From Glandiceps talaboti (taxonomy: Eukaryota > Hemichordata > Enteropneusta > Spengelidae), in assembly GCF_964340395.1 (NCBI RefSeq), contig NC_135563.1, positions 24,026,809 to 24,070,308 of the forward strand: a DNA stretch of 43,500 nt, in the 5' to 3' direction. Positions 1 to 12,113 of the stretch are shown piece after piece. The translations under genes were made by a program, and so were the position numbers. Under the pieces are notes generated by a model. That model ran no database searches, was not told the DNA's origin, and worked only from the letters and a program-made list of their open reading frames with translations. The number at the start of each line of letters is the position of its first letter. Position 1 is the first letter of the stretch.

Positions 1-429
1 ATGGATAATGTATATTATGCACAGTGGGACAAATGAATTTCAAAGTACACATAAAAATTAGAAAAAAACAATTAAAAATAACTTGATTCCCAGCAGTATA
101 TCAGTTTGGAATCCATGTAGTGGTATTGATTATATTTTTAAACCTCTAGCCTGTTCAACATTGATCATTCACAGAATTGTGCAGTTAATCGCAAGAAATG
201 GTGTGACTTAATTACATGTACTACAAACACTTATAGTGAAGACCGTCATGTCATTATCACACAGATCTGTTTACATTTTTGGACATATCTCTAAATTTCC
301 CAAATTGCTATTTGCATAATTAAAACAATGCTGAAAATATCAAATAATTTGATTATTGTCGTCTATATGCAAGCCAAGGGCAGAGCTATCAAACAGCTAA
401 TGTAGTGTTTTTGTTATGGTGGTTACCAC

Positions 430-760
430 CATGGTTAATGCAGGTATTAAAACCTGCTTAAGTTCCCCAGGTAGTATATGGTTCCCAGTGTTATTATTAA
501 GGGCGGTATTAAAGCAGGTAAAATCTACCAGGGTTCCCCAGTCATTTCACCAGGGTTCCTAAACAAAATTATGGTAGATTGTTTGGGAAACTATGCAACT
601 TTTTCTCCTTTCCCCTTCAGTTATAGGGGTTCCCCAATGTTAGCAAAATATTTGGTTCCCTTTAAAATTATCGTACAAGGTAAGGAAATTAATGTATGTA
701 AGCTTATAGTTTTACCAGATTCCCTCCCTTTGTTACTGGGGTTCTCAAACCATAGCAAAA
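430..760 (+). repeat. Degenerate GGTTCCC-rich patch
   Basis: At least seven irregularly spaced copies of GGTTCCC(C) or near matches (near 462, 480, 529, 553, 628, 654, 740) share short flanks such as ACCAGG. A 116-codon frame runs through it but looks like a by-product. An old, decayed tandem repeat is the best guess. Confidence 0.4.
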
Positions 761-897
761 ACACAAAAGGATGGCTTAGTGGGTTGTGCAAAACTATTAT
801 GGAGTTAAGAATCAAAGCATTTCAGTAAATCAGATTGATATTAACCTAGTAAGCTTACCTCTGGAGGATTTAATTTACCCTTCCCTGGCTCTCCCAT

Positions 898-2357
898 TGC
901 GATTCATATAAAGTCTATAAAGCCCTAAGAAGCACATTAAATTGACAAAGGTTTAGTCCATCACTTGTTATTCTGTGTGAATTGTTGTTAGACAATGGGA
1001 AGTTAATGACATAGTCAAGTCATTCAAATTCCTCTTGACAGTTTTCTTCTCTGTATAATGCATTGTAATTGCTGAATTCTATGGGGTTGTTGACTTGGTT
1101 GTTTAATGTTATTGCCCCATGGATGCTTTATGTGTGATTTTATTGTCCATATTTGTGGAGCATAAAATTGTGCATGGAATGCTGTGATATATAGCCATCA
1201 TACCAGTAATTATTTCACATATATTTCTGAATAAAGTTGAAGGTATGGTGTAACTTTCTGTATTGTACCCCTTTAAAAACAGTAACCACAGAAACCCATA
1301 TTGAAGTTACAGACTGTACCTCTAGCAGTCAAACATCTTTATTTTCATGTGAATAATCCCATAGTTGAAGAGAATCATTCATTCCTATAAAAATGATATG
1401 TATTCAAATAGATATTATTTTGGTTGATTTTACAGAATAATGGGATCTGATATTAAACCATCAACTGGGATATCATTTTTTTTTTTATCAAACATATTCA
1501 CTGAAATTTTTATGCCATCAACTGAATGCTAGCAATGCCAGAAGAACAACTATGAGTATTAATTAATGCCATCAAAGACATGCATTTACTGTTAGCATAT
1601 TAACATACATATACTGCAAGCTCTTGTTAACTCATACTGTACTACTCTCAGGGCTAATTTTCATGACTTTGACACACTCAGCCACCTGTTTTGGTATGTA
1701 TTACATTGTAAGCATATAATCTCTACAGTGACTGACAAATACATGTGGTATATACATATAATGTCCTAACGGAAGGCTAATAGTGTTCATTGCTGTGTCT
1801 GTGGAACTTTGTAAGGCACCACATCAATTTATTCAAGTTTGATTTCAACATTAATAGTATTTGTTATTTTATACTATGTATTCAGATGTCAAGATAAATA
1901 GTGTGCTAGATACAAATACAACAACATGGAGCTAAAAAAATAACTGTAAAAATGTAGAAATAACATCAGAAATAAACTGATTGGGATGAATGGTCCTTGG
2001 AAGAAGATCAAATATTGGCATGTGTGTCAAATAAGTGAAAGTTTACTACATATTGCCATCAGGTAAATGTCCACTTTATTTATCAAGACACTTGTCTTTA
2101 ATCATTCTATTCTGTTGTATTTATATGGCTGACTAATCTTACCTTACATAATATTAAATTACTACCAGTAGGCATAAACAGAATGAGGAAACATTAGCAA
2201 CCTAGAGCTCTGTTTTGGATTTATTTGCTATTGTCATCACTGTAACTATATCAGTATGTTGTGCCAATAATTGGTAATGTACTACCAAGGCGTCTAGACC
2301 ATACAAGTATTTGAAAAAGCCCTACGGATTCTTTACAGTGATATTCAGATGTTAACC
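898..2357. other. AT-rich DNA, no gene seen
   Basis: Possible gene A intron or intergenic DNA. It contains a minus-strand copy of the dispersed 49-base repeat at about 1245-1325 and a T9-10 run near 1471. Nothing else stands out. Confidence 0.5.
1245..1325 (-). repeat. Dispersed copy of the CAGTCTGTAACT repeat
   Basis: The minus strand reads GGTACAGTCTGTAACTT, then GTGGTTACTGTTTTTAAA, GGGGTACAAT and AGTTACACC: about one and a half units of the 49-base unit found in tandem at 24460-24660. Confidence 0.5.
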
Positions 2358-2735
2358 AACTGTACATCTTAGCCTATCTCAAGCTGTTCTAAACTATACC
2401 TACTAGCAGCAAGTTTCACTATTGATCACAGTGTAAGCCTTCATTCCCTGATGTTTAATTGTAGACAAGTTGTTGATAAGACCAAGGCTGGCTAGTGATG
2501 TTAAATATATAACAACTAGAACACAATACAACATTGCAACTTTGTTTATTATACTAGATTAGATATCCCACAGTACTGCTATATCTTGAAGACTACTTAA
2601 AACTTCAATGATGAAAGGTACACTAATTAAACATCAGGGAGTACAGAGTGAACAATGTTACACTTTGATCAATACAGAAACTTGCTGCTCGTAGATAGTT
2701 TTAGCACAGCTTGAGACAGGCTAAGAGGTACAGTT
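2358..2735. mobile_element. Foldback (MITE-like) element with ~105-base inverted arms
   Basis: The arm at 2358-2460 is the imperfect reverse complement of 2625-2735. Shared blocks include AGCAGCAAGTTTC, CCTGATGTTTAATT, TCTCAAGCTGT and AACTGTAC, broken by small indels. The spacer of about 165 bases is not self-complementary and I see no coding sequence. This is the structure of a non-autonomous foldback or MITE element, moderately old. Similarity fades outward, so exact ends and a target duplication cannot be set. Confidence 0.65.
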
Positions 2736-3799
2736 GATAGAACATTGTTGTAAAAAAGAACTCATGGTCAAGAGTGCGTGTGTTTTACATAAACAATGTA
2801 TGGCTAAATCCTCTCTTTGTTGAAGTCTCTTTTTCTATTCATGTCCTTCTATTGATAAATAAAAGCCTAGTTTGAATAGCCTTCTTCAGTGAAGCTAAAT
2901 CGATCGAAACCTAATTAAAATTTAATAAATCTCAGATTTGTTTATAGTTACGGAATGAATGAACTCCTGCTATAGTGAGCTACACAGGGAGATTAGGTGA
3001 TCTGGTGTCACTGTACAAGCTTAATACTTGCTGCAAAAATACAGTGATTGCTCAGTTTGATGTCAGTCAAATTTGTACTGTGGAACTGACAATTAATCTA
3101 TCTGTGTTTAGAACATAGTGGTAGCTGTAATAACTCATACTGTTTTCTTACTCATGATTTTTGCTCTAATTTCCAACTATTCTGTTGTTTTACTTGTTGG
3201 AGAATGCATAATGTATGGTTACCAAGTGATCATCACCCTCCCCCACATCAAACCCTATCATCATCATCATCCTACAAATTTACAATATTGACAAACAATT
3301 AAAAGGTCTGAGCTGTTCATAAACAAAGCTGTTTACACATTGACACCAAGCCAATATACAAGGTCTACTAACAGTTAGTAGACATGTTATTCAGTTAATA
3401 CCAGTATAAGTTGGATCGATTAACATTTTTCAGTACAAGTTTGGTGTTTTTTCAACCGTCTAAAAATGTTCAAAAATGAATGTAAAACAAAACAAATTCA
3501 GTTAGTGTACAAGTTGTTTTATAAAGTACATTTTGTACTTTACAAGTTTAATATGGTTGTTCTGCAACAGAATTAAGGCAAGATTAACCAACGAGTACCA
3601 AGGTTTTCCCAAAACAATTTGTTTGAAACCACTTCTTGTTTTAGAATTTTAACACACAAATTTCACTTACTTCCGACTGAAATCATGAAAAATAGTTATA
3701 AATAATTGGAACACTTTGATTTTTAAAATATCAAATTTTGTGACATTTTTTGTATGAAACTGTTGTTGCTGTTAATTTTACTTATATGTGGTTTAATGT

Positions 3800-4070
3800 A
3801 ACAGATCCCCGGTTATGACACATGAGTGCAAGTGTGGTGTTCTTGGGGTATTTGCATGAGTGCTTGCAGTGTTCTCTGGAGCAGGATTTTCATGAGTGTA
3901 TAGCTCCATGAGTGCAAATACCCTGAGTACCCACACGGCATGGGCTTCTGTTATTATCTCATATGTGTATCTGACACAACAAATTTCTGTAAAATGACAC
4001 TATGCAATCACGTGATTTTGTGGAGAACGAATGATAGTGTCCTCATTTGCATATCATTTGCATTCCGGTA
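3800..4070. repeat. Inverted-repeat element with octamer motifs
   Basis: GTGTGGTGTTCTTGGGGTAT with TTGCATGAGTG (3833-3862) is imperfectly inverted at about 3907-3938 (CCATGAGTGCAAATACCC then GAGTACCCACAC). CATGAGTG recurs four times. ATTTGCAT is present at 3850, 4045 and 4056. Looks like an interspersed repeat; family unknown. Confidence 0.5.
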
Positions 4071-4246
4071 TTCAGTAATGTTTTTGGTATTGCACTGCAG
4101 CGCATATGTACAACTAGTATGTGTGTGCAGCAAGTAATCTCTGGTACATAATTGTAATAATACAAATACTGAATGTTTATAACTATTTTTGACACAATTG
4201 TAAGGATCTTTAAGCCCTGCTCATGCCTAGACTATTGACAATAACA

Positions 4247-4300
4247 GTTTAAAGCGGCACAGTCTGTAACTTTGCCATCTTTTTGGGTTATTTTTGTATA
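4247..4300 (+). repeat. Dispersed copy of the CAGTCTGTAACT repeat
   Basis: AAAGCGGCACAGTCTGTAAC followed by TTGGGTTATTTTTGTATAA matches the unit order of the 49-base tandem repeat at 24460-24660. Confidence 0.4.
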
Positions 4301-4744
4301 ATATTGAAATATATAATATTCTCATTCCAACTATTAATATGGAATCTAGTCTAGCAACTGTTAAGAGTTCTCATTAGTAATTCATATATGATATAACAAT
4401 GTTATTATGACATAATTTATTGGTTACCAATATTAAAATTAGAGTTGGTTTCTATGTCTCATTGTATATATAAATGTACTACCATTGCTATCATGCTGTG
4501 TTTACAAAGACTTGTAAGTTTTAGTGTATTCAAATTTCTTTCTTTGGTTAAAAATGGAGACCCGGCCGAGTTACATGATTGTACTTCTTTAATAACGTGT
4601 ACCTTTTCAACACATGGGCAGGTTTTAACCTAATCTCAACAAACTGACAATTTTACTCTGACACATTGCCATAGTTTGAATCCATGGTTATGTGATAATA
4701 ACTATACTATTTGATTCTTCTTGTTATACAACATGTTTATAACT

Positions 4745-4860
4745 GTACATATACCACTTGACAACTGTCGCTGTGGGATGTATGTCATATCATTTGACAA
4801 CTGTCGCTATGGGATCATGGTGTACATATATCACTTGGCAACTGTCACTATGCGATTGTC
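4745..4860 (+). repeat. Three imperfect ~50-bp units
   Basis: The block ACTTGACAACTGTCGCTGTG and its variants occurs three times, each with ATAT(A/C)-rich DNA before it and GGGAT or GCGAT after it. Confidence 0.7.
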
Positions 4861-5231
4861 ATATTCTCCTTTTTTTTGCTCACAGGCATGACATATTTTA
4901 TGATTAATTTGTTCGCAATCTCCTAGTTGAAGACATTCCACTCTGTAGAGTGGTTGTCACTCAAAACTGTACTTTGTACCTGTACAATAGTGAATAAGGC
5001 TGTGGAAATCAACTAAATCTATAGTAGTAACTTATCTGTTTTTAAATGTACAATGGTTATAAAGCAATTATGATAAATCAAACGACAAACATGGTGATAT
5101 ATATGACCATATTATGTTAAACATGATATTTCCACATTTCCATATAATGTAAACAAATAAATATGTAAACCTGGGAATTTTCACTAAAGACTTATTTTTG
5201 CTTTTGTTTAATTAAACTAAAAATGCAGAAG

Positions 5232-5558
5232 TAAGTAGTGACTAAAACATCTTCTTGTACATGAACACAATGTACCAGTCTGGTAATTAGTAAGAATGAG
5301 TAGTGACTAAAATGCCTTCTTGTACATGAACACAATATACCAGTCTGGTAATTAGTAAGAATAAGTAGTGACTAAAATGTCTTCTTGTACATGAACACAA
5401 TATACCAGTCTGGTAATTATAAGTAACATAAGTAGTGACTAAAATGTCTTCTTGTACATGAACACAATATACCAGTCTGGTTATTAGTAAAATAAGTAGT
5501 GACTAAAATGTCTTCTTGTACATGAACACAATATACCAGGTCTGGTAAATATAGTGAC
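5232..5558 (+). repeat. 65-bp minisatellite, 5 units
   Basis: Units start AGTAGTGACTAAAA at 5234, 5299, 5364, 5431 and 5495 (spacing 64-67). Each contains CTTCTTGTACATGAACACAA and ACCAGTCTGGTAATTA. Low divergence. Confidence 0.9.
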
Positions 5559-5559
5559 A

Positions 5560-6975
5560 ATTAGTCTTTGAGAACTAGCTGAAGACTGCAAAAATGCAAA
5601 AATTTCTAGTAGCAAAATTTGTATAGCAAAAATGTTGTTGTTTAGTTACTAAATGTATTACGTTAATTTCATAAAGGTGTCTGTTTAATTAGTAGTTTCT
5701 GATGGAGGCATTTTCATTTCATCAATATGGTTTGTTTTCTGTTTGTCATCCTCACTTCAGAATTCCTAATAATTATGTTTGTTGTACACTTAACTTAGTC
5801 TGGTATATGGTGTGAGTGAGTCATTAGTGCAAACTATGCAACTAATGGTAACCGTCAAGTACCTAAAGCTTTAATGGTAGTCTATAGAGGGGGTCAAAAG
5901 GTCTGCACATGACTCCTTATAGTTTTATATCACTGTATACTTGCAAAGCTCAATAATATTTTATCTGTAGGATATTAACTACAAACTTAACTCAGTCCTG
6001 TGCTCATTTTAAATTGATATTTTTGCATGTCTAATTATTTTTAAAGAAACAATCTTGCCATAACAAATACATTCAGGAAATCATTTGCTTTCCAGGATTG
6101 TTTGTATAAAATGTAATATGTGATTCACCTGTTGTTGTGGGTTTATCTTATTGGTTCTTGAGTACTCAAAATATGTATCAAACCATTTCAAATTGCCTGT
6201 ATTTTCCCATTTTTCTTAAATCAAGCTTGTGCAAGCATCATTGTGTTGTCCCTAATATTTGTTTTCATTCAGACAGAAAATACTTGTGTCATACATATGA
6301 GGATTTGGAACTAGAAGTCAAAGATGAGTAGCTTCTCGTATTTGACTCCTAGTTTATAAGTCATGATTATTTCCATCAGCTGAATTAAGAAAAAAAATAT
6401 TGGGGAATAATATCTAACAATTTTAATTTAAGTTATTTTTAGGATAAAATTCCATACATGATTGTGGCCTATCTTTAGAGCTACATGTCTGGACAATGAT
6501 ACAAATTTCCTAGTTCTAGACCTGTTTATTCAGTAATATCTACCAATATATATCACATCAAGTTGTGGTTGTGCATACACATGCAGGCAACACTAGTTGT
6601 TGTCACATATAGTTAAAAAGGGCTTCTATTCATTTGAGGATTGTGATGATGATTATATGAAATAGCTGATTGAAATGATCACTCTACTGTTCTTGCTGGG
6701 CTTAGCAATATATATTGAGATGTTTATCATTTTATTGAAAATTGGCTTTGCAGCAAAGAAATATAAATTTACTACATTCCAATACTTCCTATGTATCCAT
6801 GCATGTAAATCTCCGAGTCAGTAATAAAACTTGTTAAATAGTTTGTTTCCATAGCAACCATTACATGTAGTTATCAATATCATGTACAATGTACATTTTT
6901 AAAAGTTTTCATTTATTTTTAAGACTTTGTGTGTTGTATCAGTTTATTTAAAATAAAATGATGTGATACACTCAC
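5560..6975. other. AT-rich DNA, no gene seen
   Basis: Short open frames only, no convincing splice-site pairs and no repeats. If gene A extends left, this is probably intron. Confidence 0.4.
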
Positions 6976-7096
6976 CACAGTATCGTGGTAATCTTCAAAA
7001 TATGAATACATGTTGTTAATACATGTACGTGTAATGTCAGCCAAGACATGAAATATTAGTGAGCTATTGATTTTTGGCTTTAAAACCCAGAGACAA
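6976..7096 (-). CDS. Gene A, possible coding exon 5
   Basis: Candidate only. An acceptor (tttttatctggcatttaaacag) and a good donor (ACTGTG followed by gtgagt) bracket 121 bases. One leading base completes ATT after the preceding exon, then 40 codons are open and end in phase 0. The peptide (starting CLWVLKPKINSSLIF, ending YFEDYHDTV) changes character from basic-disordered to folded-looking, with tryptophan, cysteines and acidic residues. An open run of 40 codons can occur by chance in this window, and the reading rests on phase and splice sites. Alternative: intronic DNA, with the true next exon further left or outside the window. Confidence 0.35.
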
Positions 7097-7594
7097 CTGT
7101 TTAAATGCCAGATAAAAATCAAACATTTCAATTGACTGATCTAGTTAAGAGTAAATATTCAGGTTTGCAGTCCAGTCTCAGAGCTAGTCAACAGTAAACA
7201 TTTCAGTTTGTCACTGTTATTACCACCGATAGCTTGTCTGCAGGCAACATCTCAGAATTTGTTAGGATTTTCTCTCCAACAGAATTATGTGTAGTCTAAG
7301 CTAAAGAGCCACAAACAGACCAAGTTATTGAAGATTATGATAATGTATTATTCATTGTTGTAAAGTCAATAGTTTTTAGGAATTTTTCAAAAATTGTTCG
7401 GTGAGTTTTCAATTTCTGTCATTTATTGACTCAAAAGATGAAACATTAAAACAGTCATCCAGACTCTAATCATATTAATGGTTTGTTTCTACACTGAAAC
7501 AAATGCAAATTTAATGCAATTATGAACATCCCGTTTAGCCTTTTAAATTACCTAAAATAATTGTGAAAAAAACATAGTTGCAAAATTTACTTAC

Positions 7595-7634
7595 ATGCCC
7601 CTTAGGCCACGTCTGCTGGTTGGTCGCCTCTCAA
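7595..7634 (-). CDS. Gene A, coding exon 4 (40-base microexon)
   Basis: Minus-strand acceptor ttactgttacag, 40 exonic bases, donor gtaagt after GGGGCAT. With two leading and two trailing bases it encodes ERRPTSRRGLRG, continuing the basic Ser/Arg-rich segment of the preceding exon: the trailing C of exon 3 plus TT gives Leu. Only this frame is open and in phase; the other two hit stops or break the phase. Short length and perfect splice sites suggest a cassette microexon, but skipping it would shift the frame. The next exon must start with one base to complete AT-N. Confidence 0.6.
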
Positions 7635-7999
7635 CTGTAACAGTAAGTGAAAACAGAAACTCATGAGATTACATGATAGAAAATAACAAATTCTCTTTTT
7701 AAAAATGTAATAAAAATAGAGAAAATACAAAAATGATAATAAATTTGTGAGGCAGAACCAGGTTTGGTATAGTGAGCATTGATGGGAGGCAGTTTGAGTT
7801 TTTTTCTTGAGCGACTTTTTTCTTCTCCTTGTGTCATCGTTACTGGTATTGACTATGCTTCAGCTCCCCTTCTTGAAGTGCAGTTTTCAGTGAACGTATA
7901 CACAAACAACAGAGTCAAATTCTTTGATGTTCCAGCCTAAAAATGACAGTCAAATTTGCTGTTGTTGCAAGTACACAGTGTACATATGGTTACAACATC

Positions 8000-8490
8000 A
8001 AAGCCTGGCAGAATGTTTGTTGCATTGGACACTAGTTGTCATCAGTTTAATCCGTTTTGTTGACAACACTTGCATAAGTACAGCTTTCTTGCCCACAAGA
8101 AGCATTCAAAAGCAGGGCAGCTTTCTGTGATCCCAGTCCCCAGTGGTGGTCTTTGCATTTCAGTACAGCATTGTTTAAATCCTGTGGACTTTATACAGTA
8201 AGCAGCTTCCAAATTCCCAGTGGGCTTAAACCTCAAAACTGTCGGAATGCCTTGCTACAGAATTGATGCAGCACCACTGTGACAGCACTTCCACAAAAAA
8301 CCAGCATTGATGGATATCAAGCGTCTATACTGCAGTAGTAGCCTGCACGTCTGACAGTGGCAACTGGAAAGCGTTGCTAGGACATCTACATTATGTATGC
8401 TATCTTTGCTATGTACTTTGTCATAAGCTAGTGAATATAAATGTTGCAAGTTTCCTTTAGACTCTTTAAATTTACATTGAACCATAAATT
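8000..8490 (-). other. G+C-richer island in gene A intron, unexplained
   Basis: This stretch has more G+C than its surroundings and two adjoining minus-strand frames (8042-8236 and 8255-8485) rich in Cys and His. They lie in different frames and neither gives a recognisable domain or fits gene A by phase. It may be a decayed transposon, a noncoding exon or chance. Confidence 0.25.
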
Positions 8491-9630
8491 TACAATGAGG
8501 CTGTTATGCTATGACTAAGTCAACCTCTTAGAATGATAGCACAATGTCTGTACAGCTGCAAAATGTCGCTCTAATATAACAATACATAAAAGAACTAATA
8601 TTTCAGCATTCAAAAAAAAAAAAAAAATTCAATTTCCTCTGAGCATTAACAGGAATCACCTGTACCAGTAAAATGCTTTTCTTTGCTTTTTCTTTACTCC
8701 CGTATTTGAACACATGTATTTTTTAAAAAAATTCTCAACTGGGTGCAACTAATGTCTGAAAAGTTTGCAATTTGACACACTGGTTTCAAGTGATGTTGTT
8801 TCTTTCATGAGAAAGCAAGTCAGTCAGATGGAATTAAAACTTGTTCTGTGGTATAATTAGGTTGCAATGTTTAGTTCTTGTTAGAAAGTATTTCTACACA
8901 TTACTTTATTGATCCAAGGAATGACATTGCCATGGACATGAAAAGGTATTTAAATTATTCTAATTTACATAACAATGTATGGAACTCAGGTTCCACCTGT
9001 GGTGGACAGTTTGCATTGTACCTGGCATCCCTACAGCCACAGTGCCAATATATACATTTCACCTCATTGGTTACATTGCTGATAAAGGTCAATAAACAAG
9101 AAAATAGTGTCTAAGATGTAGAAAACTAATTAACATCACCAATTGCAAATATTTCAAATAATTTGTCCTTTATGTTATGAAGGATTTTTGTTTTTGCAAT
9201 TTGAAGGTAGCATTTGACTTTGATAAAGTATTGATTGTTGATTTATTATTCAATTGTATACTGTTTATTTATTTATCTGTTTTTATGCAACAACTCAGAT
9301 GTAGAACTACTAACAACAACTAACGTAAACAGTATTAGACAGTTTCTTTCCAAAAAAGGTTATTTTTAGATAAAAATGATGTCATCACACATTTTATTAG
9401 ACATTTAGATTCCCAGTATAATATAAATTTGTTTTCATAATGGATTTTCAGTAAATAAATTGATAGATAATAGAAATATCCACACACATATTAACAGTTT
9501 ATTTTGAAAAAATATGTATTGAACACTTAACAAGTAACATGTTCTAAAATTTTCTGTACGAGAAATTAAAGTGGGTTTTTTTTTGTTTTTTTTTTACATT
9601 GGGTTCTCTACTTAAACTCATAAGTTGTTT

Positions 9631-9762
9631 TGATTCTGATATCTTTGTTAAAAATAAAAACATAACAATAGGCTTGATTCTGATATCTTTGTTAAAAATG
9701 AAAACATAACAATAGGCTTGATTCTGATATCTTTGTTAAAAATGAAAACATAACAATAGGCA
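9631..9762 (+). repeat. 44-bp tandem repeat, 3 units
   Basis: TGATTCTGATATCTTTGTTA followed by AAAATGAAAACATAACAATAGGCT, at 9631, 9675 and 9719, nearly identical. Confidence 0.9.
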
Positions 9763-10788
9763 AGACAAATTGACATGTAGATACACCATGAGGGGAAAAT
9801 ATGTTCCAAGCTAAATAGTAAAATAAGTCCATCTAAAATCAGCTCCATTGACTATAATTATGTTCATGAGTGTGTGAACTTAACAAGAATTCATTTTTTT
9901 ATGTTTCAAATTCTGCTTTTTATCCATATTCAGACTGTACTACTTCTCAACTAAGACACATGAGGCAATTTGGTGAGTAATGCACTGAGCATTGTCACAT
10001 AAAACTAATGGCAGGGTCTTGTGATGTTGCCAGCTGTGTTGTATGTGAGGTGTATTGCCTCATGTATGCTGTATGCACTCAGTTATAGTGTAGCCTCTTT
10101 GCATACAGCTCACTATAGTGTTACATCTTGTCTATGCTATAATGAAAATAAACTCCCAGAACAGCCAACTGCAAAGTTGCCTCAATATTTACAGAGTACA
10201 TACTGTTAGGGTGGTTGTGTTGACATTGCTTTGTCAGAGACTAATGTGTTTAATTCAAAGTGTAAATATTGCAGTCTGGATGCAAAAAATGGAATTATGT
10301 AAACTTTTGATATAGTTTAATTGTCAGAGTATATGCCTGTCAAACAATATTGATCAGACTAACTTTTTCTCTGGTATGTACTAATTCTCATACTTGTCAA
10401 AACTGTTTTATATACTTGTGTCTACCAACAGACTAGGATATCTGTATTAAGATTTCTACATTATCATAATTTTATGCTTCAAACATTTTATATGATGGTA
10501 TATCTACACTGTATGTTATAAATGACATTAATCATTATATTATAGAAGTTTTACTCCAATGTTACTACAGCAGCAGTGTCTAAAACTATTGCTGTTGCAT
10601 GTGATAGATACCATAAGTGGGTGATATTAAACGGTGCATCTCTTGTGTGGATATAATCTCCCAGTAATCAAGATAGTGTGTTACCACTTCAGAAAAACTA
10701 GCTATCAGAAACACCACTCTACTGTGACTACAATTAAACTAAAATCCATCGAATAGCTTTTATCAATATGTTACAATAGTTTACCAAA

Positions 10789-10920
10789 CCAAAACTTCAA
10801 TTGCCGCTGTCATAGTTGTAAGGATGGTCCAAAACTTCAATTGCCGCTGTCATAGTTGTAAGGATGGTCTAAAACTTTGATTGCCGCTGTCATACATTTT
10901 GTAGTTGTAAGGATGGTCTT
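10789..10920 (+). repeat. 40-bp tandem repeat, 3 units
   Basis: AAAACTTCAATTGCCGCTGT followed by CATAGTTGTAAGGATGGTC at 10791, 10831 and 10871. The third unit has an 8-base insertion. Confidence 0.9.
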
Positions 10921-12053
10921 ATTTATTTTTGTTTCTCATGACCTGCCTGATCTTGAATTTCTTGAATCTGACCCCCCAAGTAACCTTGAAAATAAAAACA
11001 CCTGCTATGGCTTAGTCACATTAAGGGTGAGATAAAGACACCACAAATGCAATCATCTGGATGAAAGTTATCATTTATCACTGAAATTCCAAACTTACAT
11101 TTATAAGTCAAAGGGTTCACAATATTCTTCTGACTTAAATTGTCATTTCTAAGACACACAGAAAAATGCTGAGATCTGGCATATAAACAACTCATAGGAT
11201 GGACTAATATTGATAAACACAGTATGCAAAGAAAATAATATTTATGATTCACAAACATTATCAGTTTTGAGAGTCAGCAAATAACAAACCATCTATCACT
11301 GTCATTTGATTCATCCTCATGTTTTAATAATTAATAACAAACAAACAACCGAGCAAACAAACAAACAAACACACACAAATCATGTTGCTATCTTAAAAAC
11401 TGAAGTCGGAATAGAAATGGCCATTAACATCTATATATATATATACACACATGTACCAGTTTTAAAGCTACATGTGTATATTGCACTATCAACAAACGTT
11501 ATCAACATTGTTTCCTGTATCCATGGCAACAATAACTAATTTGTCATGGATCACATGCTAGTGTCTCACTGTGACAGTGTTTTATAAATTTGAAATTATA
11601 CATGTACACATAGTACAAATAATGAACTCACTCTATCCATTGAAAGAGTGTCCCACACATTCATAATTGCTTTCATTTAGTGAATTATTAATGCAGGAAA
11701 TTAATTTTTATTTCAAAATTGCTCTCATTATAAATTGCATTTATTAGGTCCATGACAAGAAGTAACCCTGTTGAATTTTATTTCTATACTGTGATGGGAT
11801 ATTATGTTGTGAATTAATTAAACAGTAGCTACCAAATTCACATTTATTTACAAAATATATATAAAGAATTGGAGCGTTGTTGGAAAACCACAGCTCTCTT
11901 TATAGTACTCTACAAGAAGCACCGCCACGTCAGCAAGAAATATCATCTTGCTTGCGATAACATGGACAATGAGTCAGAGAGGTATCAATAACATTCTGAT
12001 GTCAACTTTCAGTCACAATCTTTCCTATTAGAAGACCTTCATCTTTACATTTC

Positions 12054-12113
12054 GTGTCAATAATTTTCAAGTTTTGTGTCAATAATTTTTAAGTATTGTG
12101 TCAATAATTTTTC
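12054..12113 (+). repeat. 22-bp tandem repeat, ~2.7 units
   Basis: GTGTCAATAATTTT(T/C)AAGT with units at 12054, 12076 and 12098. Confidence 0.75.

Noticed and set aside
478-828. 116-codon plus-strand frame as a gene
   Set aside because: It follows the degenerate GGTTCCC repeat and has no recognisable domain, splice partner or codon bias.
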